DNA of 9,934 nucleotides from DATKWV01 sp035529405 (GTDB lineage: Bacteria > Planctomycetota > Phycisphaerae > Sedimentisphaerales > Anaerobacaceae). The notes under the pieces were generated by a model that saw nothing but the letters and a program-made list of their open reading frames with translations, was not told where the DNA came from and did no database searches. Made by a program: the position numbers and the translations under genes. Shown piece by piece: positions 5,169 to 9,934 of the stretch. How positions within the stretch are numbered: position 1 is the first letter of the stretch; every line of letters starts with the position of its first letter. Where the stretch lies: contig DATKWV010000101.1 of NCBI GenBank assembly GCA_035529405.1, positions 1 to 9,934 of the forward strand, in the 5' to 3' direction.

Positions 5169-5804
5169 TCACGGCAAAGTAAGCCGAGCGCACTTCGGCT
5201 TATTGGGCAAGCCTCTATAGATTCCTGCTATAGTCTTTGCATTCTGCTTAGTCACGATATACCAGCTCCAAACTGAGATGATGAGCATGAAGATACTTAA
5301 TCCAATCGCAAATGTTCCGAACTTGTAATTCCATTTGCAGGATAGCTCGAAACAAAACTTCACAACCAACAAGATTACCAGCGGCGCAAAGATTGTTGTC
5401 ACGGCCAAGGTGGCACTTATAACAGCAATATCATTACGATTTCTGTTCCAATTCTGCATAAACTGTTGAGCTTCAATTTTGTCAGCGCCTGCCACAAGTA
5501 GCACAGATTCAGTCTCGAGCTCATATTCGGGGTGTTTCCTTTCCTCGGCTGTGAAACGGCAAGAATATTTCATAGCTCTTCTAATGATACCACAAGGAAG
5601 GAAATGAAGGTATATCGACTGCTGCATTACGCACAGAACATATCCTATAGGAACAAATAATAACACTGCAAGACCCACGATATACGTTGCGTTTGTGGCC
5701 ATGTCAATGTTTTGAAGCTTATAATAATAGAGTGCATATACCCATATTGTTGAAAGTCCCAGAAAGTATGCCCCAGGAATACCATAACGCTTGAACCAAT
5801 CCAT
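5169..5804 (-). CDS. Hypothetical membrane protein (211 aa, 4 TM segments)
   Basis: ATG 5804 follows an AAGGAG SD 7 nt upstream. Hydrophobic segments lie at about 8-28, 41-61, 126-151 and 163-184. The two hairpins are separated by a charged cytosolic-type loop (82-125) with TAEERKHPEYELETES and a basic NRNRND stretch just before TM3. The tail after TM4 is basic, and its last residues (NKPKCARLTLP) are encoded by an inverted repeat, so the original C-terminus may have been altered. There is no signal peptide, no recognised domain and no catalytic motif. It is AT-richer than the flanking housekeeping genes and is the largest gene of the island. Its role is unknown. Confidence 0.7.
   Translation of the reverse strand: MDWFKRYGIPGAYFLGLSTIWVYALYYYKLQNIDMATNATYIVGLAVLLFVPIGYVLCVMQQSIYLHFLPCGIIRRAMKYSCRFTAEERKHPEYELETESVLLVAGADKIEAQQFMQNWNRNRNDIAVISATLAVTTIFAPLVILLVVKFCFELSCKWNYKFGTFAIGLSIFMLIISVWSWYIVTKQNAKTIAGIYRGLPNKPKCARLTLP
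5180..5202 (-). repeat. Perfect 8-bp inverted repeat at the 3' end of the 211-aa gene
   Basis: TAAGCCGA and TCGGCTTA flank a 7-nt loop within the last coding codons of the 211-aa gene, 8 nt before its stop. A second, 6-bp hairpin (CTATAG at 5215-5220 and 5228-5233) lies just before it. No U-tract follows. It may be part of a longer repeat unit together with spacer repeat copy 3. Confidence 0.5.
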
Positions 5805-5875
5805 TTTGACTCTCCTTAATTCCTATTCAATGGTTTACCTTCTAATTACCTAAGACCTCCGTTTCCTGCTAAACA

Positions 5876-5901
5876 TCACCGCACCATTTTAACGATTGCC
5901 T
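5876..5901 (-). repeat. Spacer repeat copy 4 (right half), at the end of the ORF beside the tRNA
   Basis: A perfect 26-bp direct match to 4772-4797. Here it encodes the final residues QAIVKMVR and the stop. The left half of the repeat is absent, as expected of the first boundary of an array. Confidence 0.75.
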
Positions 5902-6061
5902 GTCGTAATTCAACTGATAACCTCGGCCAAGCCTCGATAACCTGCTTCAAATCCGCGTCAAGTTCCAATTCCAAAAACAAGCTGAGAGCAAGATTTTCAG
6001 ATTGAGGTTTTTCGCTGTCGGCTTTGGATTTCGTAAGTGGTTTGTTTTCAGGGGTTTGCAA
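5876..6061 (-). CDS. Short ORF abutting the tRNA 3' end (61 aa from TTG; probable gene fragment)
   Basis: The frame starts with TTG at 6061, three bases after the tRNA, without an SD, and remains open back through most of the tRNA. It is therefore probably the 3' part of a longer gene rather than a complete one. The C-terminal part (DLKQVIEAWPRLSVELRQ, then AIVKMVR) resembles, from memory, the AWPxLPExIxxxIxxMV tails seen at the ends of planctomycete integrase-linked proteins; a search would be needed to confirm this. The N-terminal 25 residues are Lys/Glu/Pro-rich and disordered. It would be transcribed from the tRNA promoter. In a circularised island it would be fused in phase with the 133-aa ORF at 3846-4247. 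Confidence 0.4.
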   Translation of the reverse strand: MQTPENKPLTKSKADSEKPQSENLALSLFLELELDADLKQVIEAWPRLSVELRQAIVKMVR

Positions 6062-6063
6062 AA

Positions 6064-6137
6064 TACGCCCGGCAGGATTCGAACCTGCGACCTTCGGTTT
6101 AGGAAACCGACGCTCTATCCTACTGAGCTACGAGCGC
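6064..6137 (-). tRNA. tRNA-Arg (anticodon CCU)
   Basis: A 74-nt cloverleaf on the minus strand. The acceptor is GCGCTCG with CGGGCGT (G1-U72 and one internal wobble). The D stem is GCTC/GAGC, the anticodon stem TCGGT/ACCGA with loop TTCCTAA (anticodon CCT), the variable loop AGGTC, and the T stem GCAGG/CCTGC with loop TTCGAAT; the discriminator is A. No CCA is encoded. It decodes AGG. The G1-U72 end pair is a slight oddity. The plus-strand translation of this region gives the familiar PAGFEPATFGLG artefact, so no protein should be called there. Confidence 0.96.
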
Positions 6138-6155
6138 AAAAGCTGTCAACGGTCT

Positions 6156-6185
6156 AATATAGCCATTCCGGCCATACACCGTCAA
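6156..6185 (-). promoter_or_regulatory. Promoter of tRNA-Arg
   Basis: On the minus strand TTGACG (plus 6180-6185) and TATATT (plus 6156-6161) are 18 bp apart, each matching 5 of 6. The start would be near 6149, leaving a leader of about 12 nt to the tRNA at 6137. There is no obvious terminator after the tRNA, so read-through into the island genes is possible. Confidence 0.7.
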
Positions 6186-6271
6186 TTGTTTTCTCCTGTG
6201 ACCACAAAGTCAGCGCTGAAACAGTCAATCGGCCCTAAATCGAGCCCTTTGCATGGTAAAGCAATTTATTC

Positions 6272-6299
6272 TTTACACTTCGTATGGCGCGGTTAAAAT
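6272..6299 (+). promoter_or_regulatory. Promoter of cimA
   Basis: TTTACA (6272-6277) and TAAAAT (6294-6299), each 5 of 6, are 16 bp apart. The predicted start near 6306 lies downstream of the upstream in-frame ATG at 6253, so it supports ATG 6343 as the true start, with a leader of about 37 nt and no clear SD. Confidence 0.55.
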
Positions 6300-6342
6300 A
6301 GCAGCTTCGGCAGTCAGGCAAAATGTAAATCGGACACAGTCT

Positions 6343-7905
6343 ATGGAAAAGATAATCCTATACGATACAACGCTTCGCGATGGTATGCAGGCTAAGGGTG
6401 TAACCTTTTCCTTAGAGGACAAGCTGGCCATTGCAAAATGTCTTGACCAGCTCGGCGTAGATTATATCGAAGGCGGGTATGCAGCGAGCAACCCCAAGGA
6501 AATGCAATTCTTCCAGCAGGTTCCCCAACTGGGGCTGAAAAACTCCAAAATCGTTGCCTTCGGCAGTACCCGCAGAGCAGATTGTAAAGCAAGTCAGGAC
6601 ACATCGCTGAATGCCATACTCGCGTGCAAAACGGCTGCGGCCACGGTGGTGGGAAAAACATGGGACATGCACGTAATCGAGGTGCTCGGCTGCTCACTCG
6701 AAGATAACTTAGGCATTTGTGCCGATTCGGTGGGGTATCTAAAGGCAAAAGGTCTTGAGACGATTTTCGACGCTGAGCATTTCTTTGACGGATACAAAAA
6801 CAACAGCGATTATGCCATGAAGGTGCTATCGGCTGCGGCCGAAGCCGGTGCCGATACCATTGTGCTGTGCGATACCAACGGCGGCTGTCTGCCGGAGCAG
6901 GTCTATGAAATAACCAAAACAGTCTGCCAAACACTGGCAGGGATAGTCATCGGCATACATACCCACAATGACACCGACTGCGCCACGGCCAACTGCCTGG
7001 CAGCGGTCCGTGCCGGTGCGCGCCATGTACAGGGTACGGCCAACGGCCTGGGTGAGCGATGCGGAAACGCCAACCTGTGCACGGTTATACCGAACCTGGC
7101 ACTGAAGATGGGTTTCGATGTACTCAGCGCCGAAAAAGTAAAAACACTCACGGAGCTGTCCCGTTTTGTTTTCGAGGTCGCCAACCTCACGCCCGTAATG
7201 AATATGCCATACGTGGGCGAAAGCGCATTTGCGCACAAGGCCGGGCTGCATGTAAACGCCCTGCGCAAGAACAAACACACGTATGAGCATGTCAACCCCG
7301 AACTTATCGGGAACGAACGACGGTTTCTGGTTTCGGAGTTGAGCGGGCGGTCAAACGTTCTGGCTGAGCTGGAAAAGGCAAAAATCGCCGAGGATAGGGA
7401 GCTGGCCGGAAAGATTCTTCACCGCGTACAGCAACTTGAAAGCGAAGGCTATCAATTCGAGACCGCAAATGCCAGCTTCGACCTGCTCGTCCGCAAGGTC
7501 ATGGGCACACATAAACCCGCCTTCGACCTAATAAAATATCACGTCAATGTCGAGCAGCGCCGGGCAGATTCTACCGTCACCGAGGCAACGGTTAAGCTTA
7601 AAGTCGGGGACGTAATCGAGCATGTTGTCGCAGAAGGTGACGGCCCGGTCAATGCACTCGACGCGGCGTTGCGCAAGAGCCTTGAGAGGTTCTACCCCGC
7701 AATCAACGATGTGCACCTGATTGATTACAAGGTCCGGGTGGTCAATCCGCGCGAGGGTACGGCCGCCAGGGTCCGTGTAATAATTGAGTCGCGCGACAAG
7801 AATTCCATCTGGGGTACGGTCGGGGTTTCGGAGAATATAATCGAGGCCTCGTGGCAGGCCCTTGTTGACAGCGTCGAGTACAAGCTCGAAAAGGACCTTA
7901 AATAA
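6343..7905 (+). CDS. cimA: (R)-citramalate synthase
   Basis: A 520-residue enzyme of the isopropylmalate/homocitrate synthase family, of the long citramalate-synthase type. It condenses pyruvate with acetyl-CoA to (R)-citramalate, the first step of the threonine-independent route to 2-oxobutyrate and isoleucine. The N-terminal TIM barrel carries DTTLRDG (8-14), YIEGGYAASNPK (41-52), the metal-binding HTHND (206-210) and NGLGERCGN (234-242). A linker with HKAGLH (298-303) and SGRSN (334-338) follows. Then comes a LeuA-type dimerisation/regulatory domain (about 395-518) with EGDGPVNALDAALRK and WGTVGVSENIIEASW, the usual site of isoleucine feedback. The frame is open from 6253, but homology starts at MEKIILYDTTLRDG and a promoter lies at 6272-6299, so 6343 is chosen. 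The gene is divergent from tRNA-Arg. Other isoleucine genes are not in view. Confidence 0.93.
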   Translation: MEKIILYDTTLRDGMQAKGVTFSLEDKLAIAKCLDQLGVDYIEGGYAASNPKEMQFFQQVPQLGLKNSKIVAFGSTRRADCKASQDTSLNAILACKTAAATVVGKTWDMHVIEVLGCSLEDNLGICADSVGYLKAKGLETIFDAEHFFDGYKNNSDYAMKVLSAAAEAGADTIVLCDTNGGCLPEQVYEITKTVCQTLAGIVIGIHTHNDTDCATANCLAAVRAGARHVQGTANGLGERCGNANLCTVIPNLALKMGFDVLSAEKVKTLTELSRFVFEVANLTPVMNMPYVGESAFAHKAGLHVNALRKNKHTYEHVNPELIGNERRFLVSELSGRSNVLAELEKAKIAEDRELAGKILHRVQQLESEGYQFETANASFDLLVRKVMGTHKPAFDLIKYHVNVEQRRADSTVTEATVKLKVGDVIEHVVAEGDGPVNALDAALRKSLERFYPAINDVHLIDYKVRVVNPREGTAARVRVIIESRDKNSIWGTVGVSENIIEASWQALVDSVEYKLEKDLK

Positions 7906-7958
7906 TCATAGGTTCTATTGAACTGCGCTTCTGCCAGGCAACCGTTAAATGCAAGCCC

Positions 7959-8693
7959 TTAGTTGACACTTTCGACCGGCTGGCGATTAACCCTTTTTTT
8001 GCGTCTCTTTCTCGGTGCGTTCATCTGCGTATCTTCATCCTGCACCGGCAGCGTCTGTCCGTTTAAGGCCACCTCAACGGCCTGGGCGGCACTTGCTGCA
8101 AACAGGTCAGCGCCAATTTCCTCCCATAAGCCCTCGGCTCGGTTGAACAGGCCGCCGGAAACCATCACTCGCATGCTGGGCCAGGCATTAATTTCCCTGA
8201 CCCTGTCTATCAGCTCCCGCACACCCGGTGCCTGCTTTGCGGTGGCGCCATAAACCAAAAGCACGTCCGGCCCGTATTCATTCACAAAGCCAAGCAGGTC
8301 GTCGTTAGTAAGCCCGCCGCCAAGCAGTTTCACATCCCAGCCGTCGCTTTCGAACAGGTCGGCCATAATCTGCGCGCCGACTTCCTGCAACTGGTCCTGG
8401 GCACAGCAAACCACTACCTTTTTGCCCCTGACGCCCTTTCGCGGCAGCTTATTCTGTAACTGGTCGGCGATGGCGCGGTTAATCCTTGTAGCCATGTGCT
8501 CCTGCACAGGCGTAATGCGTCCTGCCCGCAGCAACTGCTCAATTTCGACCATCATCGGCCAAATCACTTCCATATAAACCACATTCGCCGGTGTACCGGT
8601 CTGCAGGACCTTCTCGACTATGGCCCTGCACCCAGCGCGCTGGCCGTCCAGCAGTGCCGCAATATAACTTTCAAGCAATTGTTCGTTGACCAT
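7959..8693 (-). CDS. Cobalamin-binding-fold protein (B12-binding domain, degenerate His motif)
   Basis: A 244-residue protein. It has a helical cap-like region (about 1-82; EH at 65-66 in QEHMATRI, as in CarH/LitR and MtaC-type caps), a Rossmann-like B12-binding domain (about 90-212), and a basic tail (PRKRRKKRVNRQP, 227-239). Fold signatures are KKVVVCCAQD (91-100), GAQIMADLFESDGWDVKLLG (106-125), DVLLVYGATA (143-152) and MVSGGLFNR (177-185). The canonical DxHxxG, whose His replaces the lower ligand of cobalt, is absent: the position reads QLQEVG. The cap Trp is also replaced (LL at 54-55). It may bind B12 in another mode or another ligand. The start is ATG 8693 with GGAG about 8 nt upstream. 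It converges on cimA with 53 bp between. No methyltransferase or photoreceptor partner is adjacent; the basic tail might contact nucleic acid. Confidence 0.82.
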   Translation of the reverse strand: MVNEQLLESYIAALLDGQRAGCRAIVEKVLQTGTPANVVYMEVIWPMMVEIEQLLRAGRITPVQEHMATRINRAIADQLQNKLPRKGVRGKKVVVCCAQDQLQEVGAQIMADLFESDGWDVKLLGGGLTNDDLLGFVNEYGPDVLLVYGATAKQAPGVRELIDRVREINAWPSMRVMVSGGLFNRAEGLWEEIGADLFAASAAQAVEVALNGQTLPVQDEDTQMNAPRKRRKKRVNRQPVESVN

Positions 8694-9315
8694 AATCTGC
8701 TCTCCGTATCTTTTCCTATGTTACGTATCTTGCCCGTTCCTACACTCCGGTACTTTCGCAGGCCCTGAATGGCAATCTGGGTAATCTCTGAATCGACTGT
8801 GCACGGGAGAAAACTTTAGTAAAAGTAGGCAAGTAGCTGCATTCATTCTATCTTGCCCATCCTGCCAATCTTCTAACCGCCCTTACTGAAAATAGTTACG
8901 TACGCCCCTGTTGGATACATTATTTTTTCACATTTCCAGTTCTGCCCTGTGCGGCCGCTCGACATCGCCATTGCCGGAAGCTGCGAAAAATCTGGTTTTA
9001 CGAACAATAATCGTTCTTAACCCAGCGCAAGTGCCGGCGGTACAGCCGACTGCACCTGGGCAGCGATAAGCGAAAGCCCTATAACAGAAACGGGGATGCC
9101 CTTATTGACAGAAATGGTTTACAGGGGAATGATTGATAGTTGGAGACTGAAGAACCAGGTATCCGCACGCGCATTGGCCCGTGATGACAGGGTTCGGAGG
9201 CTGGGGGCAGGGAAGTTTGGTTTTTGTGCCAGGAAGAATATGGCTTGAAAAGAGCCATGTGGGGCCGGCTGGGGTTTACTATATCACTTCCACTGGAGCA
9301 GGTGCACAGTTGCTT
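8694..9315. other. 622-bp gene-free region with a structured element
   Basis: No frame on either strand has both a start with SD and a protein-like composition. It contains an inverted repeat GGCAAG/CTTGCC (8828-8833 and 8852-8857) and a longer imperfect hairpin at 9021-9060. A TTGACA-N17-AATGAT box (9105-9133, +) is promoter-like but leads into nothing convincing. The left end (8694-8800) must hold the promoter of the B12-fold gene, but I see no clear boxes. Confidence 0.5.
9021..9060. other. Nested imperfect hairpin (possible RNA structure or terminator)
   Basis: CCCAG (9021-9025) pairs with CTGGG (9056-9060), GTGC (9031-9034) with GCAC (9052-9055), and CGGC (9035-9038) with GCCG (9045-9048). 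That gives 13 base pairs, a 6-nt loop, and bulges of 5 and 3 nt. It lies 255 nt downstream of the M48 gene stop and 330 nt upstream of the B12-fold gene start. No U-tract is present on either side. Confidence 0.4.
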
Positions 9316-9934
9316 TTAGCTGTACGCACCGGCATAGCGTATCCGTTTCGCTATAGGCGGATGCGTATAAAAGAGAAACTCAACGATTCTGCCGGGTGAC
9401 GGGTCACTAAGGTTCTGGTCGGCCAGTTTTTTCATTGCTGAGATGAATCCTTCTTTAATGGCTACGCGTGAGAGGGCAAATATGTCAGCTTGTTTTTCGA
9501 GATATCGCAGGTATATGTTCTGCAGTGGTATAAGCACAAGCGCTATCGCAGTTAAAACAAGCAGAAGTAATGGAAAGGCCGCCAGGTCGTGCACAGTACT
9601 GAAGCCAAAGAAACCTGCGGCCGGTTTGAAGAATAAATAAGTCAGGTAAAAAGTTGTTAACGAAACAGCAGTACCGAAAACTGTCAGTTTCAGCCAGTGC
9701 CGCAGCGCGATATGTGCCAGTTCATGGGCAAAGACGGCCTCTATCTGCTCATTGGAGAAATTCTTTAAGAGGGTGTCGGCCAGCAGTATGCGCCTGTTCT
9801 TACCTGTTCCTGCTACTGCGGCATTTGCCTTCTCGGTATCTGTGCTTAGCTGCACTTCGAAGACCTGCTTTATATGTACGCCGCACTTTTTAGCCAAATC
9901 GAGCAGGTTCTGCTGGAGTTGTTTGTCGGCCAGG
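9316..9934 (-). CDS. M48 family zinc metallopeptidase (Ste24/HtpX-like), 5' end beyond the window
   Basis: The frame is open to the right edge (205 residues visible), so the N-terminus is missing; a TTG at 9897 is not a real start. Visible features are KANAAVAGTGKNRRILLADT (KANA..G...RRI..DTLL, typical of Ste24-type M48 peptidases), the zinc motif HELAH (fragment residues 70-74), two hydrophobic segments after it (about 82-102 and 117-140), the third zinc ligand Glu in EKQAD (146), and THPP (190-193) near the C-terminus. Family role: an inner-membrane endopeptidase acting on membrane or mis-folded proteins. Spacing and motifs fit the CAAX-protease-1-like branch better than HtpX, but the missing half would decide this. 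The C-terminus is complete (stop at 9316-9318). Confidence 0.9.
   Translation of the reverse strand, partial: LADKQLQQNLLDLAKKCGVHIKQVFEVQLSTDTEKANAAVAGTGKNRRILLADTLLKNFSNEQIEAVFAHELAHIALRHWLKLTVFGTAVSLTTFYLTYLFFKPAAGFFGFSTVHDLAAFPLLLLVLTAIALVLIPLQNIYLRYLEKQADIFALSRVAIKEGFISAMKKLADQNLSDPSPGRIVEFLFYTHPPIAKRIRYAGAYS

Larger units (their letters stand above)
3911..6063. mobile_element. Putative small tRNA-Arg-associated genomic island (about 2.15 kb, no integrase seen)
   Basis: The segment is bounded by the intact tRNA-Arg(CCU) 3' end (6064) on one side and a split copy of the tRNA 3' half (3911-3973) on the other, in direct orientation. Its genes all read on the minus strand, are short, are visibly AT-richer than folC or cimA, and are unrecognised. 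Most have canonical SDs while those neighbouring genes do not. Short same-orientation repeats lie after each gene. No tyrosine or serine recombinase, transposase or replication gene can be found. It would therefore be a non-autonomous or decayed island, or a satellite mobilised in trans. Confidence 0.5.

Noticed and set aside
6024..6296. Plus-strand ORF with PAGFEPATFGLG
   Set aside because: It is the well-known antisense translation of a tRNA gene. The cloverleaf of tRNA-Arg(CCU) on the minus strand explains the sequence.
6392..7295. Several long minus-strand ORFs opposite cimA
   Set aside because: These are antisense shadows of a conserved, fully explained coding sequence. They have low-complexity Arg/Cys/Ser composition and no start signals.
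9105..9399. Promoter-like TTGACA-N17-AATGAT leading into a 72-aa plus-strand ORF
   Set aside because: The -10 matches only 4 of 6. The ORF has no SD, is glycine-rich without a motif, and overlaps the 3' end of the M48 gene antisense. It is more likely chance.
1..9934. CRISPR array or cas genes
   Set aside because: No regularly spaced direct repeats with unique spacers and no Cas-like protein were seen. The island repeats are separated by genes and are not regularly spaced.

Overview
The window looks like chromosomal DNA from a planctomycete, most likely of the Phycisphaerae/Sedimentisphaerales type. This is an inference from the flavour of the protein families: a corrinoid-protein-like gene with a degenerate His motif, an EF-Tu domain-2 mini-protein, a citramalate synthase, and repeat-laden intergenic DNA. 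Several genes start without a clear Shine-Dalgarno (SD) sequence behind good -35/-10 boxes. No rRNA or other phylogenetic marker is present, so the placement is provisional.

Layout. The left edge holds the 3' end of a release-factor-like gene (3-194, +), followed by about 420 bp of repeat-rich DNA. Next comes plsC (616-1266, +), then folC (1531-2994, +), which sits behind a near-perfect promoter that would give an almost leaderless mRNA. A 58-residue hypothetical protein (3293-3469, +) then converges on an EF-Tu domain-2-like protein (3559-3813, -) across a hairpin pair. To the right of the island are tRNA-Arg(CCU) (6064-6137, -), cimA (6343-7905, +), a B12-binding-fold protein (7959-8693, -), a 620-bp gene-free stretch, and the 3' part of an M48 metallopeptidase gene (9316-9934, -) running off the right edge.

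The most interesting region is 3911-6063. It is bounded on the right by the intact tRNA-Arg(CCU) gene and on the left by a 42-bp copy, split by 21 bp, of the 3' half of the same tRNA in the same orientation. That is the signature expected of attL/attR around a tRNA-targeting island, although no integrase gene is visible. Inside are small, AT-richer genes, all on the minus strand, most with canonical SDs and none recognised: a TTG-start or remnant ORF, a 4-TM protein, a 95-aa soluble protein and a 3-TM protein. Each is followed by a copy or half-copy of the same roughly 50-bp spacer repeat. The module order (half repeat, gene, full repeat, gene, full repeat, gene, half repeat) resembles a cassette array, but the repeat does not fit canonical integron attC. 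Joining the two tRNA-derived repeats in silico would fuse the ORF at the left end (start 4247) in frame with the ORF starting at the tRNA 3' end, giving a protein of about 167 residues encoded only in the excised circle.

The flanking genes are housekeeping: phospholipid acylation (plsC), folate polyglutamylation (folC), threonine-independent isoleucine synthesis (cimA) and translation (release-factor-like, EF-Tu-like, tRNA). They do not form a common operon, and several have their own promoters.
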